Below are positions 33,631 to 42,284 of a DNA stretch of 64,000 nucleotides, piece after piece. Source of the stretch: a virus. The notes under the pieces were generated by a model. It was not told the DNA's origin and searched no databases. It was given only the letters and a program-made list of their open reading frames with translations. The DNA is taken from IMG/VR virus record IMGVR_UViG_3300035181_002093, positions 62,001-126,000 of that record, one strand, 5' to 3'. Each line of letters begins with the position of its first letter. Position 1 is the first letter of the stretch. Both the position numbers and the translations under genes were made by a program.

Positions 33631-34137
33631 ATGGCTTCCCCTTCGATCACCGTTGTCACGTCGCGCACCGCGCAGTCCATCTCGACGGCGATCCAACAAC
33701 AGGTCGCCACCGGGAAGAAGTTCACGGGGGTACTGCCGCAAGCAGGTGCTGTGCGCGCGGACAGCCCCGTGCAGCCCGGCAACAGCTGCTACAAGTACGC
33801 GTCGCTCGCAGCAGACGGCGGGGGGCTGTTCTTCTGGAACAACGTCGAGTCCCTGGTCTGCAGCCAGATCCATGTGGACCTGGGTGCTGCGGGGGACATC
33901 ACCGTGTCGCTCGTGAACCTCGATCCGACGAAAATCAACGATGACCAGCCCGCTATCCTGGCGGGCGAGTCGATCATCATCGAGCAATCGACGGGCGTGC
34001 GCTTCATCGCGCTCGACGAAGCGCGCTTCAAGACGATCCTCCTGCCGTACCAAGCAATCCAGATCGTGACGACGGCGACTGCGGGCGCACAAATCGCGCA
34101 GGTCGTGGCCAGCCTCGAGAAGACGTACGTGCGCTGA
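33631..34137 (+). CDS. Structural protein of head or neck (unassigned)
   Basis: A 168-residue beta-rich protein without charged linkers. Examples are LAADGGGLFFWNNVESLV and DITVSLVNLDPTKI. It lies between capsid and neck genes and overlaps the next gene by 1 base. A head fibre or head-completion role is possible; no family is recognised. Confidence 0.5.
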   Translation: MASPSITVVTSRTAQSISTAIQQQVATGKKFTGVLPQAGAVRADSPVQPGNSCYKYASLAADGGGLFFWNNVESLVCSQIHVDLGAAGDITVSLVNLDPTKINDDQPAILAGESIIIEQSTGVRFIALDEARFKTILLPYQAIQIVTTATAGAQIAQVVASLEKTYVR

Positions 34138-34616
34138 TGCCGATCGTCGGCACACCCACAACGCCGACAGTGGTCTCCAAAGACCAAGTCCGCATGTTTA
34201 TGCGCGACTACGCGAACAACAACATCTTGTTGGATGACGTACAGTTCACGGATGCAGAACTGAACCTGGCGCTCGAGATGACGGTGAGTTCGTTCAATAC
34301 GGTGACGCCGCAGACGAACTTCACGCCGTCGTCGTTCCCTACACATCTACGGTATCTGCTGCTTGTGGGCACGACCCGCTTTCTGCTCATGAGCGAGTCG
34401 TTCATGCAGGTCAGAAACCAGGCGACCGTGCAAGATGGCGACATCTCGCCGATCGGCATTTCTGACAAGGCTGCGCTCTACGCGCAACTCGCACAACAAC
34501 TCAAGGGCGAGTGGGATGAACTGACGCGCGGCGTGAAGACACAGAACAACATGGAGAGCGCGTATGCGACCCTGGGTTCTGGGTATCGCAACGTGAGCCG
34601 GTTCAACAAGTCATGA
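34137..34616 (+). CDS. Probable head-tail connector protein
   Basis: A 159-residue mostly helical protein: VVSKDQVRMFMRDYANNN, FTDAELNLALEMTVSSFN and LRYLLLVGTTRFLLMSESF. The N-terminal helix pattern of short helices that end in an acidic FTDAEL turn resembles connector or adaptor proteins placed downstream of the capsid gene in tailed phages. The assignment is based on this pattern and position, not on a diagnostic motif. Confidence 0.5.
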   Translation: MPIVGTPTTPTVVSKDQVRMFMRDYANNNILLDDVQFTDAELNLALEMTVSSFNTVTPQTNFTPSSFPTHLRYLLLVGTTRFLLMSESFMQVRNQATVQDGDISPIGISDKAALYAQLAQQLKGEWDELTRGVKTQNNMESAYATLGSGYRNVSRFNKS

Positions 34617-34906
34617 CGCTCGTTGCTGCATATACACAAGGCAAGAACGCAGCGCTTGCGCATTTCAAGCTCGCTAACTCGATGGGCGCGAATGCAGGCG
34701 TGCAGCCGCGGGGCGATGAGTTCAGCCATGGCACCGAGCGCATCCCGTACGCACACCGCGAAACACCCGGAGACGGGGCTCACACGGAAGCCGCAAGTAA
34801 CGCCCGCGCGAACATGCCCGCCTGGCTGTGGGACCACTTCACGACCTACGACAACATTGCGCCGGGACGTGCGGATGGGTCGTTCGGACAAGAGGTCATC
34901 GGGTGA
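34613..34906 (+). CDS. Small N-terminally tagged protein
   Basis: A 97-residue protein: the recurrent tag VAAYTQGKNAALAHFKLAN at the N-terminus, then a polar, probably disordered body and a short C-terminal WLWDHFTTYDNIAPGR. ATG overlaps the preceding TGA as ATGA. The body is unlike that of other tagged proteins, which points to the tag as the shared functional element. Confidence 0.6.
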   Translation: MTLVAAYTQGKNAALAHFKLANSMGANAGVQPRGDEFSHGTERIPYAHRETPGDGAHTEAASNARANMPAWLWDHFTTYDNIAPGRADGSFGQEVIG

Positions 34907-34915
34907 AATTCGCCC

Positions 34916-34921
34916 TATAAT
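34916..34921 (+). promoter_or_regulatory. Putative -10 box directly before ATG
   Basis: TATAAT in cgccctataattcaacc ends 6 bases before the ATG at 34928, so the predicted transcript would be leaderless. There is no ribosome site between them. Confidence 0.5.
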
Positions 34922-34927
34922 TCAACC

Positions 34928-35107
34928 ATGTCGAACAACCACCTGAAGACCGCGCACGAGTACGGCATCCAGAAGGCTCTCGAAGCTGTCGGCTACAAGA
35001 GCGCGGAGGAAGTCCGTCGCGATGCCGAGGCGCTCGGCCTGATCGAGGCACCCAAGACGGCCGCCGCGAACCCGCTCGCAGACCTGTTCCGCGCGATCCA
35101 GAAGTAG
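34928..35107 (+). CDS. Small tagged protein with LADLFR tail
   Basis: A 59-residue gene. It consists almost only of two short motifs: the N-terminal tag variant TAHEYGIQKALEAVGYK and the C-terminal NPLADLFRAIQK, which is also found in the 439- and 287-residue proteins. Predicted leaderless from the TATAAT at 34916. A protein made of little else than these two motifs is useful evidence that they are functional units. Confidence 0.6.
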   Translation: MSNNHLKTAHEYGIQKALEAVGYKSAEEVRRDAEALGLIEAPKTAAANPLADLFRAIQK

Positions 35108-35116
35108 TTCCCCGCC

Positions 35117-35494
35117 ATGTCGCTGCTGCGCCAAAAGTCGGCTGAGGGCGGGCGCGCAGCGCTCGCGGCCTTCGGCTTGCCTGCGCCGCAGCAGCCAGGT
35201 CTCAAGTCTGTTGGGATCAAGACGCCACACGCGTCGGATCTTCCACACCTGCCACGGCCCGGATCGACCAACGCACCATCGGTTGGAGACTCGATGGGCG
35301 TTGACGCTGCGAAGATCGCGTTCAACGTCGGCATGGGTGCGTCGACATCGAGCGACGGTGCAGGTGCTCAGGCGGGTGAGCCGACGGACACCGGACGTCG
35401 TCAACGCAGCGTCATCGATCGCGCACTCCAGCGCAACGACGACGACTACGCAACCAGCAGCATGCCGTTGCCAGGAGACGTCGTTTCGCCATGA
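35117..35494 (+). CDS. Small tagged protein
   Basis: A 125-residue polar protein. The N-terminus SAEGGRAALAAFGL is a variant of the recurrent tag; the rest is Pro/Gly/Asp-rich and probably disordered, with ATSSMPLPGDVVSP at the end. It overlaps the next gene by 4 bases. No function is recognised. Confidence 0.55.
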   Translation: MSLLRQKSAEGGRAALAAFGLPAPQQPGLKSVGIKTPHASDLPHLPRPGSTNAPSVGDSMGVDAAKIAFNVGMGASTSSDGAGAQAGEPTDTGRRQRSVIDRALQRNDDDYATSSMPLPGDVVSP

Positions 35495-36354
35495 CCCTCG
35501 AGCTGGCATACGCGAACGGGCAACACGCGGCGCTCGAGCGCTACAAGCTGGGCTGGCCTGCGCCAACGAACCCGACCGTGGCAGGGAGCGCCGTGCTCCG
35601 TGCCAAGGACGGTCCGTCGTCGTTGTCACCGCAGGCGCAGCAAGCGATGGCACCTCCGGCGACACCTGCATCCGTCGCGCAGATCTTCAGCGCGCACGAG
35701 CAGGGCGAGACCCGTGGCGAACCTCGTCGCAAGCTCTCTGCGGACATCTGCACGTCGTGTCGCAAGGCCAAGCACTACGGCACGTGCAGCCAGCCCCGGC
35801 CGATTCCAATGAAGGCTGCGGACTTCAATCCGGGCATGCTCGGTGGTGACCCCAAGCAGGGCGACAATCCGTCGACCAGCCCTCACTACCACTCGGCGAC
35901 GAGCAGCATCAGCGCGCTTGGGCGCTCAAGCGACGGACGTCCTGCGGACGAGCAGGCAGGTTCGGGTTTCGCTGACCTGTTTCGACACCAAGGCATCCGC
36001 AACAGCGCGGATGAGCCGGGACGGATGACGGGCGGCCTGAACAAGGTCGCGATCGACGCAGACCGTGAACGTACTCGCCGTCACGCGATTCTGTACCGCA
36101 TGTACGGCGTCAAGCTCAGCGACTTCTTCACCAACATGCCAGGCGCGGCGACGCACTCGATGCACGAGCAGCGTGGCACGCCGATCAATCCCTACGAAGA
36201 ACGTCTGACCCGCAAGTCCCCGCCCGTCGGCTGGGGTGACGAAGGTGACCAGCGCATCAACCGCGCATTCGGTCAGATCGACAACGCGGCCGACACATCC
36301 AGCATCGGGGGCGGCGCCGGTTCACCTGATACCGGGCCGGCGGTCCTTGGCTGA
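35491..36354 (+). CDS. Tagged protein with Cys knuckle
   Basis: A 287-residue polar protein. The recurrent tag LAYANGQHAALERYKLG is at the N-terminus. A CTSCRKAKHYGTC cluster at about 87-99 could bind zinc. SGFADLFRHQG (about 157-167) matches the LADLFR motif, and a central segment ILYRMYGVKLSDFF lies near 200. The rest is disordered. The ATG overlaps the previous gene as ATGA. Confidence 0.6.
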   Translation: MTLELAYANGQHAALERYKLGWPAPTNPTVAGSAVLRAKDGPSSLSPQAQQAMAPPATPASVAQIFSAHEQGETRGEPRRKLSADICTSCRKAKHYGTCSQPRPIPMKAADFNPGMLGGDPKQGDNPSTSPHYHSATSSISALGRSSDGRPADEQAGSGFADLFRHQGIRNSADEPGRMTGGLNKVAIDADRERTRRHAILYRMYGVKLSDFFTNMPGAATHSMHEQRGTPINPYEERLTRKSPPVGWGDEGDQRINRAFGQIDNAADTSSIGGGAGSPDTGPAVLG

Positions 36355-37189
36355 AGTTCGCATCACCCGCACCACGGCGTTGTTCCCAACGGCGGTGTTC
36401 GTTCAGTGGGATGTTGAATCGGACGAGAGCGGCGCGTTCTTCGTCGACATCGCACGTTCGGAAAGTCCCAGCGGCCCCTGGGAGTCCGTCGCAACGGGCT
36501 TGCGCGACGCGTACAACTTCATCGACGACAAGTTCAACCTCCCGCCTGCAGACCCGAAGAACGCAGGGCGCGAAGGCGTGAACCTGTTCTCGCTCGCGCG
36601 CGTCCTGTACTACCAGCTCACGGTCACGCCTCCGTCGGGATCCGCGAACATGTTCACGAGCGAGCCGACGCCAGTCGAGCCGGGTCTCGATCGGCGAACC
36701 CGGTTGTTCAAACGCAAGATCCTCCACGATCAAGCGGTGGGCTATCGCCGTCTCAACGGCATCCCACTCATCGTGCTCAAGCGGAAGCGTTGGGGCGACC
36801 GCTGTCCTCAGTGTTACGACCCGGTGACCAAAGAGTCTACGCTCGAGCATTGCCTCATCTGCTATGGCACGACGTTCGTGGGCGGGTACTGGGCCCCGAC
36901 ATTGATCCGCGGACGGCGCGAAGCTGCAACGGTCGCTACGAACATCACGTCGCATGGCGACAGTGACGTCAAGTTCAACGACTTTAATATCCTCGACTAC
37001 CCGCTCGTCGAATACAAAGACATCCTTGTCGACCTCGTGCGCAACGAACGCTACCAGGTTCAGCGTACACACCACACGGAACTCAAGAGTGTCACGGTTC
37101 ACCAGAAGGTGACGACGTCGCTACTGGGACACAACTCGGTCGAATACAAGCTACTCGTTGACCCAACAGCTGTTCCACCGCTGTACTAA
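36347..37189 (+). CDS. Neck/tail structural protein with FN3-like domain and zinc ribbon
   Basis: A 280-residue protein from a TTG start at 36347, which overlaps the previous stop; an earlier ATG lies inside the previous gene. The N-terminal ~90 residues look like a fibronectin-III-type beta sandwich (AVFVQWDVESDESGAFFVDI and PSGPWESV). A CPQC...CLIC zinc ribbon occupies about 157-174, and a beta-rich C-terminal domain follows. Position before the sheath gene suggests a neck or tail-completion protein. Confidence 0.6.
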   Translation: MAEVRITRTTALFPTAVFVQWDVESDESGAFFVDIARSESPSGPWESVATGLRDAYNFIDDKFNLPPADPKNAGREGVNLFSLARVLYYQLTVTPPSGSANMFTSEPTPVEPGLDRRTRLFKRKILHDQAVGYRRLNGIPLIVLKRKRWGDRCPQCYDPVTKESTLEHCLICYGTTFVGGYWAPTLIRGRREAATVATNITSHGDSDVKFNDFNILDYPLVEYKDILVDLVRNERYQVQRTHHTELKSVTVHQKVTTSLLGHNSVEYKLLVDPTAVPPLY

Positions 37190-37192
37190 TTC

Positions 37193-37900
37193 ATGAGCGA
37201 CAACTACCCCAACTACGTACCGGACCCGAAGAATCAACCTTCGCCGGAAGAAACGCAGCAAGTCAGCATCCGTCCAGGGTCAAAGCTTGCGGTGTTGGGC
37301 GTGTTTGTTGAAATCATCCGGAAGCGGTTTGCACGCGAAGTCGTTGGGGACGAATTCCAGTGGCGGTGGGATCCGGACATCAAAGTCACGCGACTCGCCG
37401 TCGAAAGTGCGTTCAACGAAGACAAGACACACCGGAACTTTCGGCCTGCAGTCTATGTCGACTGTGATGACCAGACGATGGGGCGTGTCGTACTGGGTGA
37501 CCGTGTTGGCGTGAACCTCAAGACGGGCCTCGAAGGGTTCTGGAACCTTCAATCCGTGCCGATTCTGATCGAGTGCGTGACCGGAAAACGTGCCGAGAGC
37601 GCGGTGCTTGGCGACATTGTTGGGATCTTCCTGCAGGCATCGAGCGACCTCATCCAGGGGAAATTCGGGCTGCACGACATGACGCCAATCACGGTTGGAC
37701 GCACGCAACCCGCGCAGCGCGACAAAGATCAGTGGGTGACGTCCGTGACCTTCGTGGCGCAGTACCCACAACGCTGGACGAATGCGCCAACCGCGCCCCT
37801 GCTGCGAAGCGTAGAATTGGACGTCGTCCGTTCGGGTGCAGATTCTGCCACCGCGTATTTCGAAACCATCGCCCTCTCTGGGTCCGCTCCGTCCAAGTAG
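37193..37900 (+). CDS. Tail-completion/terminator-like protein
   Basis: A 235-residue alpha/beta protein between the neck gene and the sheath. It begins with a polar N-terminus, then LAVLGVFVEIIRKRFARE, GVNLKTGLEGFWNLQSVPI and LLRSVELDVVR near the end. A single-domain protein at this position is usually the tail terminator or neck protein in contractile-tail phages. The assignment is positional. Confidence 0.5.
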   Translation: MSDNYPNYVPDPKNQPSPEETQQVSIRPGSKLAVLGVFVEIIRKRFAREVVGDEFQWRWDPDIKVTRLAVESAFNEDKTHRNFRPAVYVDCDDQTMGRVVLGDRVGVNLKTGLEGFWNLQSVPILIECVTGKRAESAVLGDIVGIFLQASSDLIQGKFGLHDMTPITVGRTQPAQRDKDQWVTSVTFVAQYPQRWTNAPTAPLLRSVELDVVRSGADSATAYFETIALSGSAPSK

Positions 37901-37932
37901 TCGCCAACATCGCGATCCGACCGTCAACACCC

Positions 37933-37938
37933 TATAAT
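37933..37938 (+). promoter_or_regulatory. Putative -10 box upstream of tail sheath gene
   Basis: TATAAT in acaccctataatttccg in a 71-base gap, 34 bases before the sheath ATG, which has its own cggag. It fits the recurrent box and would start the sheath-tube unit. Confidence 0.5.
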
Positions 37939-37971
37939 TTCCGCAACCCTATGGACTCGGAGCACTGACCC

Positions 37972-40377
37972 ATGGCCATTCGACCAGTCGTACTCGTTTA
38001 CCAGGACCTGGCCACGCCGACGGTCACGCCGACGTCTCCAGACCTGAACTGCCTTGTCGTGGGGCCCGCGTTCCACATCCAGGACTACTTCAAGCCCGGC
38101 ACCACGGACTACGCCGACAAGACCGACATCCAGGTCACGCCGGCGTATGGCACGTTGGAAGCATCCCCTGACGGGACGCTGCCGACGGGCCCTGCCGTGA
38201 TCACGGTTGCCGAGCCGCCGAACAACGCTGTCGGGGCCATCCTGGATGGCTCGAGCGTCGCGATCTACTTCGACCAAGCGCGCGTCCGTATCGCGGGCAA
38301 GGGCGTCGACGCGGGTGGTGGCATCAAGGGCACGACCACGGTCCTGACGCCCAACCAGTTCGACACCGCCGAGACCCTCCCAGGGCCGACCACGTTCGCC
38401 ACGGCAGGGCCGGGCAAGGTGTTGCCGGGCGACCGTCTCGTCATCGTCGATGCGGGCACGGTCGTCATCGCGCGCACGGTGCTCTCGGTTGTCTCGGACA
38501 CCCAGCTGCTGCTCACAGCAGACGTCACCGGCGGAACGTTCGTGCCGGCAGCCAACCAGCACTGGTACATCGAGCGGCAGATCAACGACGTCCAGATCGC
38601 TTCGTCGTTCGTCTCGCACACCAACAACGCCGTGAAGATCGCCGGCAGCGTGACGCTGGCAGTGACCGGGCAGGGTAGCAAGCCCGTGTCGTACGCCGTC
38701 GTGTACGAGGCGTACCGCTCGCTTCGTCAAGACATCGTCGACCTCGACACCATCGAGTCCGAGGCCGACATCCTGTCGAAGATCGGCCGTCTCGACGTGC
38801 GCAACCCGCTCGCGGCAGGTGCGTTCGTCGCGCTCGAGAACACGACCTCGGTCGTTCAGTTCATCGGCGTGCTGTCCGACGACCTCGCGGGACACGTCAC
38901 CGTGCGAGACCACATCTCGGCACGCCCCGATGTCTACGCCATCATCCCGATGACGACCGACGTGTCGATCTTCGCGATGTGGAACTCGGACTGCGTCGGA
39001 CTCGCGCTGCCCGACAACGTTCACGGTCGTCCGCAGCGCTTCCGCGTCGTCATCGGCAACGGCACGCTGCCGGTGACCAAGACGATCGTGGGTGCGTCGG
39101 CCACGGGCGCACCACTGCAGCTCAGCGGAAGCGCGCCCAGTGCGATCACGAAGATCGTGCTGACGGGCGTGGCGACCCTGCTCACCACGGGCGGCGGCGT
39201 CATCCCGGGCGACATCCTCCGCGTGACAATCTCGTCTGTCCTCGGCGATGTCGCACTCGGCGACTATCCGATCGCGTCCGTCGAGAGCGCGACCACGATC
39301 GAGGTCGACGTCGCGACACCGTTCGCGGGCGCGGGCACGTGCAACATCACCTGCGCGATCGTCTATGCGGACGGGACCACGGTTCGCGTGCCTTCGGCCG
39401 CGCTCATTGGTGTCATCACGTCGGCCGGCGATGACCTGTTCCTGATCCTCAAGGACCCGAGCGGCACGTTCATCGCGAGCGGCGTCGCTGCGGGTGACCT
39501 CATCAAGATCCCGGTCGACCCGAACGCAGCGATCACCTCGGCCACCGTCTTCACGACGCTCGTCGTCAACAACGTCATCAGCGATCAACGTCTGCAGATC
39601 GTCAACAACGGGCAGGACAGCTCGACGGTCCAGAACGAGCTGCCACACGGCGTGAAGCGGATCGGCGGCGCCCTCGTCGGCCTGACAACGGTCAACTTCG
39701 AGATCGTTCGTACGCTCTCGAAGAGCCAGCAAGTCACCGAGCTGGTGGCGGTCGCGCAGTCATTCAACTCCAAGCGCACGGTCCTCGTGTGGCCGGACAA
39801 GTGCGACGTCGCAGGTGTCACGGGCGGCACCAAGCAGCCGGGCTACTACCTGGCATGCGCGGTCGGCGGCATGACCGCGGGTCTGCCGTCGCAGCAGGGG
39901 TTCACCAACCTCGGCATCGCGGGCGTGTCCCAGATCTACGACTCGAACACGTACTTCACGGACAGCCAGCTCACCGACATCTCGAACGGTGGGTGGTACG
40001 TGTTCGCGCAGCAGACGACCACGTCGCTGCCGTACACCATCCACCAGCTGACCACGGACCCGGCGACGCTCGAGTCGGGCGAGTTCTCCGTCGTCAAGAA
40101 CTTCGACTTCGTGTCGTTGTTCTTCGTCGACATCCTCGAGGACTTCCTCGGTCAGTACAACGTCACGCTCGACACGCTGACGCAGCTGCACGGTGCGCTG
40201 ATCACCGGCTCGCAGCTCCTGTTGCTGCGCACGGCAGCGAAGATCGGTGCGCCGCTGACCTCGTTCGCCATCACGGCGCTCGAGGTCTCGCCGACGTCGG
40301 CGGACCGCGTGCTGATGTACTGCGCGATCGGCTTGCCCAAGCCGCTCAACGTCATCGAACTCCACCTGGTGGCGTAA
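37972..40377 (+). CDS. Tail sheath protein
   Basis: An 801-residue protein with sheath features. The N-terminus is AIRPVVLVYQDLA; large variable beta domains occupy the middle. The conserved C-terminal part starts at about residue 595 (VLVWPDKCDVAGV), with GGMTAGLPSQQGFTN, LPYTIHQLTTD, FVDILEDFLGQYN and the final NVIELHLVA strand. Sheath subunits contract to drive the tube through the envelope. Its length is above the usual 400-700, due to extra surface domains. A small Gly-rich gene follows 9 bases later, with the probable tube further on. Confidence 0.9.
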   Translation: MAIRPVVLVYQDLATPTVTPTSPDLNCLVVGPAFHIQDYFKPGTTDYADKTDIQVTPAYGTLEASPDGTLPTGPAVITVAEPPNNAVGAILDGSSVAIYFDQARVRIAGKGVDAGGGIKGTTTVLTPNQFDTAETLPGPTTFATAGPGKVLPGDRLVIVDAGTVVIARTVLSVVSDTQLLLTADVTGGTFVPAANQHWYIERQINDVQIASSFVSHTNNAVKIAGSVTLAVTGQGSKPVSYAVVYEAYRSLRQDIVDLDTIESEADILSKIGRLDVRNPLAAGAFVALENTTSVVQFIGVLSDDLAGHVTVRDHISARPDVYAIIPMTTDVSIFAMWNSDCVGLALPDNVHGRPQRFRVVIGNGTLPVTKTIVGASATGAPLQLSGSAPSAITKIVLTGVATLLTTGGGVIPGDILRVTISSVLGDVALGDYPIASVESATTIEVDVATPFAGAGTCNITCAIVYADGTTVRVPSAALIGVITSAGDDLFLILKDPSGTFIASGVAAGDLIKIPVDPNAAITSATVFTTLVVNNVISDQRLQIVNNGQDSSTVQNELPHGVKRIGGALVGLTTVNFEIVRTLSKSQQVTELVAVAQSFNSKRTVLVWPDKCDVAGVTGGTKQPGYYLACAVGGMTAGLPSQQGFTNLGIAGVSQIYDSNTYFTDSQLTDISNGGWYVFAQQTTTSLPYTIHQLTTDPATLESGEFSVVKNFDFVSLFFVDILEDFLGQYNVTLDTLTQLHGALITGSQLLLLRTAAKIGAPLTSFAITALEVSPTSADRVLMYCAIGLPKPLNVIELHLVA

Positions 40378-40386
40378 GGCGCCTTC

Positions 40387-41028
40387 ATGTCCGACAACTT
40401 CTTCGACAAGTTCATCGCGGACCTCGTCAAGGGCGCGGAAGCCTCGCAAGGCTTCATGCCCGGGTCGAAGGTCAACGTCGAGATCTCGCGCGAGCATCGT
40501 GGTCGCGAGGAGAAGCTCGCGTCATTCGGTGGCGCCCTCGGCGGCGGTCTTCTCGGTGGTGGTGCTGGTGCACTTGGTGGCGGCCTCGCCGGCGCTGGCA
40601 CGGGTGCACTGCTCGGCAAGCTGCTCCATCTCGACCCCGCGGTCGCCCAAGACATGGGTGCGCTGCTTGGCGTGGGAGGTGCTGCCGCAGGAGGTCTCGG
40701 CGGTGCGGCCGCAGGCACGGCGGCTGGCATGGAACCGCACCGTCCTTCGTTGATGGAGCGCATGAAGGGCGGGGCCCTCGAGTCCCGCTACACCGACGGC
40801 ATCAAGGCCGCCGCCGCAGCGTTCGGCATCAAGGAGGCCTTCCTCCCTGCGCTGCTTGGCGCGGCTGCCCCGATGCTCGGTCGCTCTCTGCTTGGCAAGG
40901 CTGCGCCTGCCATCGCGGGGCGTGTGGGCAGCGGGCTAGCAGGCGCTGCATTCGACACCGCAGCCCAAGCCGGTGGCCAGGCGATTGGCAACAAGCTGAT
41001 GCCGCCGAAGCCCCCGATGCCAAACTGA
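40387..41028 (+). CDS. Gly-zipper protein with internal tag
   Basis: A 213-residue protein. After a short polar N-terminus comes a long Gly/Ala/Leu region (GGALGGGLLGGGAGALGGGL; AAGGLGGAAAGTAAG). The tag variant SRYTDGIKAAAAAFGIKEA is internal at about 136-154, followed by a second hydrophobic half. The glycine zippers suggest a membrane-penetrating or channel-forming virion peptide, possibly released with the tube. No family is recognised. Confidence 0.55.
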   Translation: MSDNFFDKFIADLVKGAEASQGFMPGSKVNVEISREHRGREEKLASFGGALGGGLLGGGAGALGGGLAGAGTGALLGKLLHLDPAVAQDMGALLGVGGAAAGGLGGAAAGTAAGMEPHRPSLMERMKGGALESRYTDGIKAAAAAFGIKEAFLPALLGAAAPMLGRSLLGKAAPAIAGRVGSGLAGAAFDTAAQAGGQAIGNKLMPPKPPMPN

Positions 41029-41032
41029 CCAA

Positions 41033-41344
41033 ATGATCAAGCGCGCCTACCACAGCGGAGTCGAAGCGGCGTCGAAGCGATTCGGCGTTCGCGAGGGCTC
41101 GATCATGGGCATGATCCAGGACACGCTTCCGTTGCTTGCGATGGGCGCTGCCAAAAGCACCGCGAAGGCGCTTGTGCCGGGCGCCTTCGCACACATCGAT
41201 CGCTTGCAGGAAGCGCCCGGCAAGTTCCTGCGTCGCAACCTACTGCCCGCGCACATGCAAGTGTCACCTGCTGACGCGCTTGCACGACACCTCGAGACCG
41301 CGTCACTACCCCCAACAGGTCCTCACATGATGGGGATTCGATGA
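41033..41344 (+). CDS. Small N-terminally tagged protein
   Basis: A 103-residue protein beginning with the tag RAYHSGVEAASKRFGVRE, then a short helix with MIQDTLPLLAMGAAKST and a polar C-terminus. It overlaps the next gene by 4 bases. Compare the 148-residue product at 17895, which has the same order of tag, short GI/SIM helix and hydrophobic body (tag then AGIMEGIKQTF versus EGSIMGMIQDTL), suggesting a paralogous pair. Confidence 0.6.
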   Translation: MIKRAYHSGVEAASKRFGVREGSIMGMIQDTLPLLAMGAAKSTAKALVPGAFAHIDRLQEAPGKFLRRNLLPAHMQVSPADALARHLETASLPPTGPHMMGIR

Positions 41345-42273
41345 GCGTCGAGCAGTTCAAGATCGCAGCCCTTCCGGTGGACGTCAGCAAGTTGCTGACG
41401 AATACACCTCTGGGCGGTGCGCTCGCCGGCGCCGGCATCGGTGGCCTCACGAGCTTGCTCAGCAGCGACGAGCACCCTCTGCGCGACATGGCGGTGGGTG
41501 CGGGTGCCGGCGGTCTTCATGGCCGCCTCGGGCAGCAGGCGAACGTTCTCGGGCAGCAGGCGGGACAGCTCGAGTCCCGCATGGGTGACGTCGAGCGCAC
41601 GCTGGCAGCACGCCGCGCAGTTCCCGCATCCTCCGCAACGCCTGCGGCAGGCGGCTTCATGCGCATGTTGGGCGACCTTCTGGGTGGTCGAAAGAACGCA
41701 AGTTTCGCGTCGATTTTCCCGGCGGTCGCAGCTCCTGCGCTGGGTAGCTTTGCGGGCCGTGCGATCGGCGCGAAGTTCAAGCAGCCGGACCTGGGCATGT
41801 TGCTCGGTGGCATCACCGGCGGCACCACCGGCCAGCTCCTCAAGGAGAAGGTCGAAGAGGCGGAAGACGCCACCGTGCCGCCCGGTGCACCGTACAACCT
41901 CGACGCGACGTCTCAGGATATCCCGTCGTGGGCGCTGCAGGGCGCACACCTCCTGCAGCCACGCATGAAGCAATCGGCACACGCGCATGGGCGTGAGCCC
42001 ATTGGGGACGTACTGAAGGGTGAGATCCCGGGCTACCCCGTTGCGGAAGCCTTGGTCAAACACGGCCCTGAAGCAGGGGCACGTACGTTCGGCGGCATGG
42101 CAGGCGGCGGCTTGGTGGGTGGCGGTCTCGGCGCGCTCGGAGCCTACGGCATCGAAAAGCTTCTCGGTCACCAGGTCAACGTGCCCGGCATCGGCATGTC
42201 ACTTCCTGATCTACTCGCATCCGTTGGTGGCACAATTGGAGCCACCAAGGGCCTGCGCTACATGAAAGCCTGA
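41341..42273 (+). CDS. Gly-zipper virion-block protein
   Basis: A 310-residue protein with three Gly/Ala-rich hydrophobic regions (LGGALAGAGIGGL; DMAVGAGAGGLHGRL; GGMAGGGLVGGGLGALGAYG) separated by helical and polar parts. A short FKIA segment occurs at the N-terminus (SVEQFKIAALP). It lies directly upstream of the probable tube gene. Related in style to the products at 24879 and 40387. Tape-measure or membrane-penetration roles are conceivable; its length is far too short for a tape measure. Confidence 0.55.
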   Translation: MSVEQFKIAALPVDVSKLLTNTPLGGALAGAGIGGLTSLLSSDEHPLRDMAVGAGAGGLHGRLGQQANVLGQQAGQLESRMGDVERTLAARRAVPASSATPAAGGFMRMLGDLLGGRKNASFASIFPAVAAPALGSFAGRAIGAKFKQPDLGMLLGGITGGTTGQLLKEKVEEAEDATVPPGAPYNLDATSQDIPSWALQGAHLLQPRMKQSAHAHGREPIGDVLKGEIPGYPVAEALVKHGPEAGARTFGGMAGGGLVGGGLGALGAYGIEKLLGHQVNVPGIGMSLPDLLASVGGTIGATKGLRYMKA

Positions 42274-42284
42274 AGGAGAACGTT

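Noticed and set aside
37924-39732. 602-aa antisense frame in the tail sheath gene
   Set aside because: Same high-GC shadow composition (Arg/Asp/Val/His repeats) opposite a clear sheath gene; no motif or start signal.
41341-42273. Tape-measure protein
   Set aside because: Only 310 residues with glycine zippers; far too short for a contractile tail, and located before the probable tube gene.
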